Assembly (NCBI RefSeq): GCF_014203095.1 | Contig: NZ_JACHIG010000009.1 | Location: forward strand, 1 to 64,000 | Origin: Prosthecobacter vanneervenii | GTDB lineage: Bacteria > Verrucomicrobiota > Verrucomicrobiia > Verrucomicrobiales > Verrucomicrobiaceae | Length of the DNA stretch: 64,000 nucleotides | Direction: 5' to 3' | Shown: piece after piece, positions 44,431 through 52,994 of the stretch | How the letters are laid out: every line of letters starts with the position of its first letter | How positions within the stretch are numbered: the first letter of the stretch is position 1 | The notes under the pieces: model-generated | The model's database searches: none | The model's input: only the letters and a program-made list of their open reading frames with translations | What the model was told of the DNA's origin: nothing | Program-made: the position numbers and the translations under genes

Positions 44431-44856
44431 TCAAGTGAATGTCGGACTGATTGAGAGACCTAATACCCATGCTTTCAACCTTGCCCCAACGGGTGGAATG
44501 GTATTCAGCAGGTCTTCAGAACAGAAAGTGACAAGTTCAGGTCCATTCTGGATGCAGACATCAATCAAAACGTATTCCGGGTCGATCTCTAGATGGCTTT
44601 GCACGGTTCCATCAATCACACTGACAGCGGGATCATCAGTCGGGAAAAAGCCTGATTCACCTTCATTCTGCTCCCTCTCGATTTCAAAACGAATCACCGA
44701 ACGAAAATGCACCGTGGCTGAAAATTCCAAGGATAGACTCGATGCCTGCTCATGCCCTGCGCGCAGAATGACCGGAAGTTCAGCACCACCATGGCCAATG
44801 ACGGCATAGCATAGATCGTAATCCATCTCATGCAGGGATTTGATCGTGAATGCCAT
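44431..44856 (-). CDS. hypothetical protein
   Basis: 141 residues, no signal peptide, no family I recognise. It starts 'MAFTIKSLHEMDYDLCYAVIGHG' and is mixed alpha/beta with an acidic middle ('EIEREQNEGESG'). G+C is visibly lower than in the flanking genes, which may mean recent gain. It sits 23 bp before the ROK gene and 35 bp after the SDR gene on the same strand, so it is probably co-transcribed with them. Confidence 0.65.
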   Translation of the reverse strand: MAFTIKSLHEMDYDLCYAVIGHGGAELPVILRAGHEQASSLSLEFSATVHFRSVIRFEIEREQNEGESGFFPTDDPAVSVIDGTVQSHLEIDPEYVLIDVCIQNGPELVTFCSEDLLNTIPPVGARLKAWVLGLSISPTFT

Positions 44857-44891
44857 AAATATATAAAGCGCTGCACTTTACCATCCATCAT

Positions 44892-45680
44892 CTAACCAAT
44901 CTGCCCTTCGCTCACTGTCCACCCGCCATCCACGGCAAGCACCTGGCCGGTGATGAATTTGGAATCGGCAGAGAGCAGCAGCAGCGCGGCGGCATCGCAG
45001 TCTTCGGGGTGGCCGATGCGGCCGCCGTCGAGGGGCTGCTTGGTTTTGATGAAGGTCATGATCTCGTTGTTTCCCGCAGCGCGCTTGGACATGGGCGTCT
45101 CCACCAGCGCGGGAGCGATGACGTTCACGCGGATGTTCTGCGGCGCATAATACGCGGCGATGGATTTGCTGAAGCCGATGATGCCCGCCTTGGCCGCCGC
45201 GTAGGCGTGCGAGGCAAAGAACTGCGCGGAGGGCGAGTAGCCGAGCACGCTGGCCATGTTGAGGATCACCCCGCCGCCGCCCTGCTTGAGGAACTGCTTC
45301 ACCGCGGCGCGATTGGAGTAGATGACGGAGTTCAGGTTGAGAGCGAGCGTGTAGTCCAGGCCCTCGTCGGTCAGCTCATGCAGGGGGCCATCGCCACGGC
45401 TGCGGCCGCTGCCGCCTGCCACGTGATAGAGCGCATCCACCCGGCCAAACTCGCTGAGGGTCAGCTCCACTGCACGCTCAGCCGCCTCAGGCGTGGCAGC
45501 ATCGGCGGCAAAGCCACGCGCCTGCGGGCCGAGCTCTGCCAGAGCGGCGTCCACATTCTCCTGCGTGCGGCTTGTCACCACCACCCGCGCCCCGGCGGCC
45601 ACGAGCTTTTTCGCCGCAGACAAGCCCAGGCCCGTGGTGCCGCCCATGAGGATGATGTTCTGGCCTTGAAGATGAGACAT
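44892..45680 (-). CDS. short-chain dehydrogenase/reductase
   Basis: 262 residues from MSHLQGQNII (45680). Classical SDR: 'LMGGTTGLGLSAAKKL' (cofactor, GxxxGxG), 'VVVTSRTQENV' (Ser-Arg after beta-2 suggests NADP(H)), 'ALYHVAGGSG' in place of NNAG, 'VILNMASVLG' (Ser), 'HAYAAAKAGIIG' (Tyr-x3-Lys), and the C-terminal 'GQVLAVDGGWTV'. The substrate is unknown; the operon with ROK and SIS genes suggests a sugar. Confidence 0.88.
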   Translation of the reverse strand: MSHLQGQNIILMGGTTGLGLSAAKKLVAAGARVVVTSRTQENVDAALAELGPQARGFAADAATPEAAERAVELTLSEFGRVDALYHVAGGSGRSRGDGPLHELTDEGLDYTLALNLNSVIYSNRAAVKQFLKQGGGGVILNMASVLGYSPSAQFFASHAYAAAKAGIIGFSKSIAAYYAPQNIRVNVIAPALVETPMSKRAAGNNEIMTFIKTKQPLDGGRIGHPEDCDAAALLLLSADSKFITGQVLAVDGGWTVSEGQIG

Positions 45681-45832
45681 GTGTGGTGATTGGAGGAACC
45701 GCACGAACACACGTGCCCTCATCGTGCGCAACCTCGCAGCTTTGGTTTTTACGGCTGGGTGAATGGCATAAACCCTTGTTTTCAGGCATTTTATTCTTGC
45801 CTAAGAAAGAATCATTTGATGAGATTCATCTC

Positions 45833-48800
45833 ATGAAGCCACTCCTAGGCATATTTATACTCACCGCATCGCTCACAGCCAAAGCAGAGGAGTACATGGG
45901 CGCAGCCGCCGTGCTCAAACTGCTGGCGGAAAAGACACAAGCCCAGCCTGCCGCAGAAAAGAAGGCGGATCCCGTGGAAGAGCTGCGGCTGATGGTCAAA
46001 GCAATGCGTACCGAGGCGGCGTCCCTGGCACCGGCCGAGGCGGCAAAACGCTGGCTGGCTCTGCTGGACGCCTACCTCACCATCCCTGCCGAGCAGCTTT
46101 ACTCCAACCGCGCCTATGAAGACCGCCTGAGCATGGCCACCATCATCATGGCCCTGCCTCCGCCCGCTGCGTGGGAGGAGATCCGTACCCAGCTCGAGAA
46201 ACGCAAGGGAGCCAAGCCACTACAGAACGAGGCCCTTCGCCTGCTGGCGGCAGCACTTCTGGGAAACACCGCTGCAGAGAAAGAATGCCTGGAGCGGATG
46301 CGCAAGGAGGTCGCTTCGCTCAAAAAACTGGAGGACTACCAGCGCGAAAACTATCTGGAGAACATCGAGAACATCGCGGAGACACTGCAAACTTTGACAG
46401 GCTCCCCTGCCGAAAAGGCGGCATCCTTTGAGAAAAGCCTCTCCCAGCTGGAGAAAGGAGACGACACCTACCGCCAGCGACATGGGAGCAATCTCAACAT
46501 TCCTGACCTCGTCAAACTCGTCGGCGAAAAGCATGCCGAAGAGCTGCTGATCCGCGTGCTGAAGTTTGGTCCTGATGCCATCGAGATCGACGGTACCGCC
46601 ACACAAAAGCTGGCTGCCAGCCTGGCTCTGAAGCACATCGGCCTGCTCAAAAAGCCGCTGTGGGAGCTGGTGCACTCGCTGGATGACGCCGCTCTTTATG
46701 AGGCGCTGAAAAAGAAGTTTTCCCAGAAGGACAGGCAGGGGAACCAGCACCACGCGGAGCGCATTTACCTGGTGGCGCTGATCGCCGATGGCAGGACGGA
46801 GGATGCCACACGGCTGATCCTGGAGGAAGCCGGCCGCCGCGATGATGGCAGCGGTCTTCAGCTCGATGTGGATGACCTCGATGCCCTGGGACGTCAGGGG
46901 CTGGGAGCCAAGGTGCTGGGCTTTCTAAAGCAGCTCCTTTCGAAAGACCCAGGCATTCCCTGCTGGCGTCAGTTCATCGAGCTTTCCGCACGTCAGAATG
47001 CCTCTGCCGCTGCGCTGGAACTCATGGACAAAAGCCTGGCCACCCCCGGGCTCTCCGCTGGCGTGAAAAGCCAGATCCAATCCCACCGCTACCTGGCGCT
47101 GCTGGCGGCGGACAAGCGAGAGGAAGGTGTGCAGGTGCTGCGCGAACTGGTGAATGCAGGCCCGCAAGGCGGTGCCTCGGATGGCAAAGCACAGGCGCAG
47201 GAAGTACGGCAACGCTGGGAGCAGCTGGGCGTGCACGTCACCGAAGCGATGCTCAGCCGCTTTCAGCAGGAAGCGCGGGGTGGCGACTCCCGAGGCCTGG
47301 ACGAATACATCCGCCTCTGCGGCAAGCTGGCGGCGCTGGGGCAGCTGCTAGGCAAGCCCGAACTGATCGAGGAGGGCCTGTCCAAGGCCAACGCGACCTA
47401 TGAAACGCTGCCTGACAATGACCCCAACGGCCCATCTTTTGCGGATTCCCTGGTGGATCTGCTGCTGGACCACCAGCGTGGCCCCAAGGCGGAATCAGTG
47501 CTGGCCAATCAAATCGTCCGCATGCTTGGCGCAGACAAGCCACAACGCGGCCGCGTGCGGCTGGACTCCCAGCTGACTCAGCTGGCCGCCATCTACGACC
47601 AGGGGGGGCGCCATGCGGATGTGCTGGCCCTGCTGGAGCAGTCTCCCTACTGGGGCGCTCCGGATCTGGCGGCCTTTGAGTCCAACAACAGCGGAAAAAC
47701 TCCGCTGCTGCTGATCGCCGCACGCGCCCTGGACGGTGCCGGACGTGCAGACGACGCCCGCCGCGTGGTCAGCCGGGCCCTGCAGGACTACCCTGCGACG
47801 GACGGCGTGTATGAGCTGCTGCTGAAAGTGGGCGCCAAACAACCGCTGGAGGAACTGCTGGATGAGATGGCGAAACGTGACCGGTTTGAGGAGCGGCCGC
47901 TCATCTGGAAGGCACGCGTGCAGTTGAATGCCGGAAAGCTCGATGAAGCGGAAAAAACCGTTCGTGCCGCCATCGCCATCGATCCCAGCGATGGCGAGCA
48001 GGGCAAAGGAGACCGCATGCGCGCCTACGCCGTGCTGGCGGAGGTACTGGAGAAAAAAGGAGACGCCGACACCGCCAAGATCATGCGCGGGGCCGTGAGC
48101 GCCATCCGCAAGTCCGAGGCCGCAGACGACTGGTGGCAGGCCGGGCTGCTGAGCGAGGCCGTGCGCCGCTACGAGGCGGCACTGCTGGACTTTGCCGACG
48201 CCTACTGCATCCAGTCCAGACTGGCGCTGCGCTATAGCGAGGTCGGAGATATGGCCAGGGCGGAGCAGCACTACCTGCGCGCCTTTGAGCTCATGCCCGA
48301 GAGCTTTGGCCGAGTGGAGAGCCACTGCTTTGGCTGTGAAGGCGCCTTTAAAAACCACCAGGCGCAAAACGCGGCGGACAAAGTGTTTACACGGCTGGCA
48401 GCCACACCGCCCGTGAAAGCGCAGGTGTATTACCTGCTGGGCTACCTTCGCGAATCTCAAGACCGTTCGGCGGATGCCGCTGAAGCCTACCGCCAGGCGG
48501 TGAAAACGGACCCCGATTACCTTAATGCCTGGAAGGAGCTGTCGTCCCTTTCGGAAACCTCCGGCATCGCCGATGAGGAGAGAGAAAATGCCGCGCTGCA
48601 GATCTTCCGCCTGGACCCCGCCGGCAGGCATTCGGGCCCCGACTTGAACCGGTTGCATGATCTGCGCCGCCTCTGGGGTGCGCTGCTGGACGCCGAGAAA
48701 AACCAGCCCCCGACGGAAACAGGCCCGCTGCTGCCCCTGACCGCAGCAAAAGCCAAAATCGAAGCTCAAAAAACAACAGCCGCCGGAGGTGCCAACCCCT

Positions 48801-48919
48801 GGGACACCTGGAGCTATCCCACCCTCTTTTCGCGTCGGAATGATACCCGCCAGCATCTCACGGAACATCACCTGATCAATGTTCTCACCAACTTCGTGGA
48901 CAGCCTCAGCCGGATGTAA
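45833..48919 (+). CDS. exported TPR-repeat protein
   Basis: 1028 residues from MKPLLGIFIL (45833), with a signal peptide ('ASLTAKAEEY'). The body is almost all helical hairpins; clear TPR-like units are 'ALLDFADAYCIQSRLALRYSEVGDMARAEQHYLRAFEL' (split by helix breaks) and 'YYLLGYLRESQDRSADAAEAYRQAVKTDPDY' near residues 780-905. No enzymatic motif is visible. It is probably a periplasmic scaffold. No partner gene is adjacent; the next gene is 58 bp downstream on the same strand. Confidence 0.8.
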   Translation: MKPLLGIFILTASLTAKAEEYMGAAAVLKLLAEKTQAQPAAEKKADPVEELRLMVKAMRTEAASLAPAEAAKRWLALLDAYLTIPAEQLYSNRAYEDRLSMATIIMALPPPAAWEEIRTQLEKRKGAKPLQNEALRLLAAALLGNTAAEKECLERMRKEVASLKKLEDYQRENYLENIENIAETLQTLTGSPAEKAASFEKSLSQLEKGDDTYRQRHGSNLNIPDLVKLVGEKHAEELLIRVLKFGPDAIEIDGTATQKLAASLALKHIGLLKKPLWELVHSLDDAALYEALKKKFSQKDRQGNQHHAERIYLVALIADGRTEDATRLILEEAGRRDDGSGLQLDVDDLDALGRQGLGAKVLGFLKQLLSKDPGIPCWRQFIELSARQNASAAALELMDKSLATPGLSAGVKSQIQSHRYLALLAADKREEGVQVLRELVNAGPQGGASDGKAQAQEVRQRWEQLGVHVTEAMLSRFQQEARGGDSRGLDEYIRLCGKLAALGQLLGKPELIEEGLSKANATYETLPDNDPNGPSFADSLVDLLLDHQRGPKAESVLANQIVRMLGADKPQRGRVRLDSQLTQLAAIYDQGGRHADVLALLEQSPYWGAPDLAAFESNNSGKTPLLLIAARALDGAGRADDARRVVSRALQDYPATDGVYELLLKVGAKQPLEELLDEMAKRDRFEERPLIWKARVQLNAGKLDEAEKTVRAAIAIDPSDGEQGKGDRMRAYAVLAEVLEKKGDADTAKIMRGAVSAIRKSEAADDWWQAGLLSEAVRRYEAALLDFADAYCIQSRLALRYSEVGDMARAEQHYLRAFELMPESFGRVESHCFGCEGAFKNHQAQNAADKVFTRLAATPPVKAQVYYLLGYLRESQDRSADAAEAYRQAVKTDPDYLNAWKELSSLSETSGIADEERENAALQIFRLDPAGRHSGPDLNRLHDLRRLWGALLDAEKNQPPTETGPLLPLTAAKAKIEAQKTTAAGGANPWDTWSYPTLFSRRNDTRQHLTEHHLINVLTNFVDSLSRM

Positions 48920-48977
48920 CCGAAACCCGGCAGAAAAATGTCGCCATGTGCGGCGTTGAGAGGATGCTCCCAATCTC

Positions 48978-49877
48978 ATGAACACCCGCCGCTCCTTCCT
49001 TCAGACCCTTTCTGCCACTGCACTCGCCAGCGCCCTGCCAGCCACCGCGGCTGAGACCAAAAAGAACACCGTGTGCTTCTTCACCAAGCATCTGATCGGC
49101 CTGAGCTATGACGACATCGCCAGCCTGGGTGCCGAGGCCGGCTACAACGGCGTGGAGTCGCCCATCCGGCCCAAGGGCCACATCGAGCCTGAGAAGGTGG
49201 TGGATGAGCTGCCGAAGTACATCGAGGCGCTGAAAAAGCAGGGGCTGGAAATGACCATCATGACCTCCGGCATCAATGAAGTGAGCAAGGAGCAGCGCAC
49301 CGAGGAGGTGCTGCGCACGGCGGCCAAGCTGGGCGTGAAACGCTTCCGCATGAACTACTACAAGTACGACCTCAAGCAGCCCATCTGGGACCAGCTCCAG
49401 GCCGTGCGCCCCAGGATCAAGGACCTCGTGGCCCTGTGCAAGGAGATCGGCATCCAGCCCATGTTTCAAAATCACAGCGGCAAGGACTACTTCGGCGCGC
49501 CCGTGTGGGACATCTACTCCATCATGCGCGAGTATCCGGCGGCGGACTTCAGCTTCGCCTACGACATCCTACACTCCACCTGCGAAGGCGGCCTCTCCTG
49601 GCCGCTGGAGTTCAACCTCGTCAAAGACCACATCGGCGCCGCCTACTTCAAAGACTTCAAATGGAACGGCCGGAAGCTCGTCACCTGCCCCCTCGGCGAA
49701 GGCCAGGTGGACCCGAAATACGGCGAGATGCTCATGAAAACCGGCTACAGCGGACCGATCTCGTTACACCTGGAATACCTGGAGGGGAACCCGAAGGACG
49801 CTGCCGTGCTGAAGGGATTCCGCGAGGCACATGTGCGCGATATGAAGACGCTCAGCGGGTGGCTGGGCTGGGCGTAA
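48978..49877 (+). CDS. Tat-exported sugar phosphate isomerase/epimerase-like TIM barrel
   Basis: 299 residues with a Tat signal (NTRRSFLQTL, cleavage near 'PATAAE'). AP-endonuclease-2-like barrel: 'YNGVESPIRPKG' (Glu), 'FRMNYYKYD', 'MFQNHSGKDYFG' (His), 'FAYDILHSTC' (Asp), 'AAYFKDFKW' and 'SLHLEYLEGN' (Glu). The metal ligands expected in this superfamily appear present. Substrate unknown; such exported members are abundant in PVC bacteria. Confidence 0.82.
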   Translation: MNTRRSFLQTLSATALASALPATAAETKKNTVCFFTKHLIGLSYDDIASLGAEAGYNGVESPIRPKGHIEPEKVVDELPKYIEALKKQGLEMTIMTSGINEVSKEQRTEEVLRTAAKLGVKRFRMNYYKYDLKQPIWDQLQAVRPRIKDLVALCKEIGIQPMFQNHSGKDYFGAPVWDIYSIMREYPAADFSFAYDILHSTCEGGLSWPLEFNLVKDHIGAAYFKDFKWNGRKLVTCPLGEGQVDPKYGEMLMKTGYSGPISLHLEYLEGNPKDAAVLKGFREAHVRDMKTLSGWLGWA

Positions 49878-49946
49878 TAGAGTGGAGTGGGGTTCGTCTC
49901 CTGAAAAATGATTGGTGTGTCAGCGAATGACACTCGTAGCTTGACC

Positions 49947-50007
49947 GCAGGTGTCACACATCCTGCTGCCAACCGCCTTCGCCCCTTGCAGGATGTGCGC
50001 CACCTGC
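49947..50007. repeat. large imperfect palindrome, left edge of the cassette region
   Basis: GCAGGTG (49947-49953) pairs with CACCTGC (50001-50007), and CACATCCTGC (49957-49966) with GCAGGATGTG (49988-49997), a 17-bp interrupted stem with a 21-nt loop. It may terminate the upstream gene, although no T-run follows, or be part of a decayed recombination site. Confidence 0.5.
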
Positions 50008-50055
50008 TAGCCTCCTCCCACGTCGAAGCTCACCTCCGCCCCTGCCGTGCCTCAG

Positions 50056-50062
50056 CTTAGAC
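50056..50062 (+). other. degenerate attC-end-like site before cassette gene 1
   Basis: CTTAGACGTT, close to the integron end consensus GTTRRRY and to the attC end GTTAGACGTT at 50790. It lies 26 bp before the start of the first cassette gene. No matching left half is clear, so it looks like a remnant. Confidence 0.35.
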
Positions 50063-50088
50063 GTTCGGCGACTGAGAACGTTTTTCTT

Positions 50089-50676
50089 ATGACACACCCG
50101 GAAGTATTCATCATCGAATCGCTCAACCCCGACGACGAAAGAGCATCACGCTTCGAGGGACGTATCATCTCAGATATACTCCACTTGAGCGGCAAACAGT
50201 GCGAATACCGGTATATCCGCACGAAGCGTGAACTGATGTGGGCAGTCCAGACATTCATCGATTCGGACTTTCGGTATCTTCACATTTCCAGCCACGGCAA
50301 CCCCACCACCATGTTCACGACCCTAGACACCTTGCCGTTCGCAGACTTCGCCCAGATTGTCCGCCCCGCCCTTCGGAACCGCCGTTTATTTATCTCCGCA
50401 TGCTCGATGACCAATACTGCATTGGCGGATGCCATCATGCCGGGCTCCGGCTGTTATTCACTCATCGGCCCGAGGAAAGACGTTTACTTTGCCGACGCTG
50501 CCTTACTCTGGGCCTCCTTCTACCACCTCATGTTCAAGCGCAATGAAGCTGCAATGAAGAGGGCCGACATCATAGACACTGTTCATTCGGTAGCCTCCAC
50601 CTTCGACGTCCCACTTCGATACTACTCCGCAAGCAACGACGTTAAGGGATACAAGACCAGAGGCGTGAAGCCATGA
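50089..50676 (+). CDS. small caspase/CHAT-fold-like protein in an integron-like cassette
   Basis: 195 residues from MTHPEVFIIE (50089), after the degenerate site. 'FRYLHISSHGNPTT' (His69-Gly70) and, 35 residues on, 'RRLFISACSMTN' (Cys105) have the His-Gly and Ala-Cys spacing and surroundings of the caspase/CHAT His-Cys dyad. No other domain is attached, which is unusual since CHAT domains are normally fused to TPR or other parts. Base composition is less GC-rich than the flanks. The stop lies 2 bp before the attC-like site, as in gene cassettes. Protease activity is inferred only. Confidence 0.6.
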   Translation: MTHPEVFIIESLNPDDERASRFEGRIISDILHLSGKQCEYRYIRTKRELMWAVQTFIDSDFRYLHISSHGNPTTMFTTLDTLPFADFAQIVRPALRNRRLFISACSMTNTALADAIMPGSGCYSLIGPRKDVYFADAALLWASFYHLMFKRNEAAMKRADIIDTVHSVASTFDVPLRYYSASNDVKGYKTRGVKP

Positions 50677-50678
50677 TT

Positions 50679-50796
50679 GTCCAACGTCGCCTAAGCATGC
50701 GCAGCAGCGAACGACTCCGGCTGTCACGCTGGCAGCTTCCGCCACCTTGCCGCCAGCGCGCCATCCTCTGCCATCGCTGAGCTTGGGTCGTTAGAC
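50679..50796 (+). other. integron attC-like recombination site
   Basis: 118 bp. It begins GTCCAAC (RYYYAAC, 50679-50685) and ends GTTAGAC (GTTRRRY, 50790-50796). The ends pair beyond the core: left GTCCAACG...CCTAAGC and, on the reverse strand of the right end, GTCTAACG...CCAAGC. Its length is in the attC range. The upstream gene stops 2 bp before it and the downstream gene starts 14 bp after it, exactly the cassette layout. Confidence 0.6.
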
Positions 50797-50810
50797 GTTT
50801 CCTCGCGCAT

Positions 50811-51266
50811 ATGAAATTCAAGGTGTTCCCAGACCCCGGAAAGCTGCCGACACTGCCACCTCCCAATGTTGGAGAGCGGTTTTCACTGAGTCTTCCGGGA
50901 CTTCCGCCACGCAAGCAGAGACATCGTTCATGCCGCAACCCAAAACACCCACATTACGACCGCTTTGTCCTGCTTCGGGAGGCTGCAACTAATGCGATGC
51001 GTGGTCGCCAGTGGTTTCTTGGCACGGTCGGTCTTGATTTGCTCATGTTTGGCCCAGAGCGTCTCCACTGGCTCGTAGCCAACGAGTATATTGGCGGCAT
51101 CATGGACACACTCGGCGGCTGCCACGGCACGTCTTTTACCTACTTGCCGGTCGTGTATCAGGACGACTGCCAGGTGATTTCCATGTCCACGAACTTCCAG
51201 ATTGAATCTTCGCCTCGTTACACGCTCGATGTTTCCTTCATTCAGAGTCAAGCACATCCGAGCTGA
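50811..51266 (+). CDS. RusA-fold-like protein, second cassette gene
   Basis: 151 residues. 'LSLPGLPPRKQRHRS' (about 26-40) and 'PHYDRFVLLREAATNAM' resemble the opening of RusA Holliday-junction resolvases, and 'LPVVYQDDCQVISM' (about 112-125) the DD-QV strand. The first acidic pair and Lys of RusA (D-x-D-N-x-x-K) read 'ANEYIGG' here, so the active site looks incomplete. It starts 14 bp after the attC-like site; right after its stop, 'GTTAAGACGACGCTAGC' may be the remnant of its own attC. Lower G+C than neighbours. Function uncertain. Confidence 0.5.
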   Translation: MKFKVFPDPGKLPTLPPPNVGERFSLSLPGLPPRKQRHRSCRNPKHPHYDRFVLLREAATNAMRGRQWFLGTVGLDLLMFGPERLHWLVANEYIGGIMDTLGGCHGTSFTYLPVVYQDDCQVISMSTNFQIESSPRYTLDVSFIQSQAHPS

Positions 51267-51375
51267 GTTAAGACGACGCTAGCGGAGCCGCAAACACCTA
51301 TGCGCCGCCCCCCACACAGCCCTTGCACCCTCGCCGGAGCGCCCTACACTCCGCCTCCCCCCTTCACCCAACGCA

Positions 51376-52455
51376 ATGAGCAACCACGTCAAACTCTACA
51401 TCCCCGGACCCGTTGAAGTCAGCCCTGACACCTATGCCGCCATGGCGCAGCCGATGATCGGGCATCGCGGCAAGGGGTTCCAGGATCTGTACGCCGAAAT
51501 CCAGCCGATGCTGCAGACGCTCTTCGGCACCAAGCAGCAGGTGTTTCTGAGCACCTCCTCCGCCTGGGGGGTGATGGAGGGCTCCATCCGCAATCTGGTG
51601 AAAAAGAAAGTTCTCAATTGCTGCAACGGCGCCTTTTCCGACAAGTGGCTGGACGTTTCCAAGCGCTGCGGCAAGGAAGCCGAGGCCTACCAGGTGGAAT
51701 GGGGCCAGCCCGTGCGTGCCGATGAGATCGACAAACGCCTGGCCACCGGCGAGTTCGACGCCGTGACCTTCATCCACAATGAGACCTCCACAGGCGTGCT
51801 CAGCCCCATCGCGGAGATCGCCGCGCTGAAGAAGAAGTATCCGGACGTGATGTTCATCACGGACTCCGTCTCCGGCTTCACCACCGTGCCGGTGAACTTT
51901 GACGAGCTGGGCCTGGACGTGCTGCTGACCGGCAGCCAGAAGGCCTTTGCGCTGCCTCCGGGCCTGGCGCTCTTCACCGCGTCCGAGGCCGCCATGGCCC
52001 GCGCCGCCACGATCAATGACCGCGGCTACTACTTTGACTTCCTGGAGTTCAAGGCCAACGGCGAGAAGAGCATGACGCCGAGCACGCCGTGCATCAGCCT
52101 CATCTACGGCCTGCGCCATCAGCTGCAGAAGATCTTCGCCGAAGGCGTGGAAAACCGCTACGCCCGCCACGCCAAGCTCAACGGCATGGTGCACGAGTGG
52201 GTGCGCCGCAACGGCTTTGAGTTCTTCGCCCCTGAGAGCTTCCGCTCCAAGTCCCTGACCTGCGTGGCCAACAACAAGAACATCGACGTGGCGGCCTTCA
52301 TCGCCCTGCTGAAGAAGAACCACAGCATGATCATTGATGGCGGCTACGGCAAGCTGAAGGGCAAGACCTTCCGCGTGTCCAACATGGGCGACGAGTCCGA
52401 GGCCAGCATCAGCACGGTGATCGCCGCGCTGGATGACAGCCTGGCGAAGCTCTAG
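51376..52455 (+). CDS. class V pyridoxal-phosphate aminotransferase (serine/alanine-glyoxylate type)
   Basis: 359 residues. Opens 'KLYIPGPVEVSPDTYAAM' and 'MIGHRGKGFQDLY', the usual start of the alanine-glyoxylate/serine-pyruvate group. 'STSSAWGVMEGSIRNLV' and 'FITDSVSGFTT' hold cofactor contacts. The PLP lysine is in 'LLTGSQKAFALPPG' (about residue 197). It transfers amino groups between small amino and oxo acids; the pair is not decided by sequence. Own terminator downstream, so monocistronic. Confidence 0.88.
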   Translation: MSNHVKLYIPGPVEVSPDTYAAMAQPMIGHRGKGFQDLYAEIQPMLQTLFGTKQQVFLSTSSAWGVMEGSIRNLVKKKVLNCCNGAFSDKWLDVSKRCGKEAEAYQVEWGQPVRADEIDKRLATGEFDAVTFIHNETSTGVLSPIAEIAALKKKYPDVMFITDSVSGFTTVPVNFDELGLDVLLTGSQKAFALPPGLALFTASEAAMARAATINDRGYYFDFLEFKANGEKSMTPSTPCISLIYGLRHQLQKIFAEGVENRYARHAKLNGMVHEWVRRNGFEFFAPESFRSKSLTCVANNKNIDVAAFIALLKKNHSMIIDGGYGKLKGKTFRVSNMGDESEASISTVIAALDDSLAKL

Positions 52456-52487
52456 TCCGAGTTACAGACTCTAATAAAGCTGCACCA

Positions 52488-52518
52488 AACCAGCCGGAAT
52501 TCCGCCGGCTGGTTTTTT
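52488..52518 (+). terminator. intrinsic terminator of the aminotransferase gene
   Basis: AACCAGCCGG (52488-52497) and CCGGCTGGTT (52505-52514), loop 7 nt, with a T-run of six from 52513. Confidence 0.93.
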
Positions 52519-52578
52519 GTTTTTAGGAGACTGATTTTCAAACACTGACGGATGTTGTTACCAAGCCCAGACACATTT

Positions 52579-52594
52579 TGGCACACGTGCTGCT
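52579..52594 (+). promoter_or_regulatory. sigma-54-like promoter of the roadblock-amt unit
   Basis: TGGCAC-ACGTG-CTGCT has GG and GC with the exact spacing of -24/-12 elements (consensus TGGCAC-N5-TTGCW). Transcription would start near 52605, only a few bases before the ATG at 52611. The third gene downstream is an ammonium transporter, a classic sigma-54/NtrC target. Confidence 0.4.
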
Positions 52595-52610
52595 TTAAAT
52601 ATTTCTTCAG

Positions 52611-52976
52611 ATGGAATCAACCCGCATCATTCCTGCATCTTCCAGCCGCACCTCTGCGGCCACGCAACCCAGCAACATCATCCGCATGGAACCCGATCCC
52701 GGTCTCATTAAAATGGAGTCCTTTCAGGGGCGTGAATCGGTGTCCGGTGGGGATGCAGAGTCCGCCCAACGCTTTGCAGGCGAGGTGAAATATGTGGGCT
52801 ACTTTGCGGACAAGCTGGCGGAGACGCTGGGCATGCGCTCGCTGGAGATGGCCATCGTGGAAGACCGCGAAGGACAGACCGCCATCAGCGCGGGGCAGCA
52901 GCGTGGCAACTGGCACGGTGTGGTGAGCAGCAACCGCCGCTCCATCAAACAGGTGCGTGAATCCCTGGCACGCTGA
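52611..52976 (+). CDS. small hypothetical protein, possibly roadblock-like
   Basis: 121 residues. The first ~45 are Ser/Thr/Pro-rich and may be flexible or untranslated (an ATG at 52686 is an alternative start). Residues about 55-121 ('EVKYVGYFADKLAETLGMRS', 'EMAIVEDREGQTAISAGQQ') have the helix-strand-strand pattern of a partial roadblock/LC7 fold. It precedes the next gene by 18 bp and is likely co-transcribed with it. Confidence 0.6.
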   Translation: MESTRIIPASSSRTSAATQPSNIIRMEPDPGLIKMESFQGRESVSGGDAESAQRFAGEVKYVGYFADKLAETLGMRSLEMAIVEDREGQTAISAGQQRGNWHGVVSSNRRSIKQVRESLAR

Positions 52977-52994
52977 TCACCCTTTTTTGCGCCC

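Noticed and set aside
47495..48985. 496-codon minus frame antisense to the TPR gene
   Set aside because: Mirror frame of a GC-rich coding sequence with no motif; the plus-strand protein has a signal peptide and TPR units.
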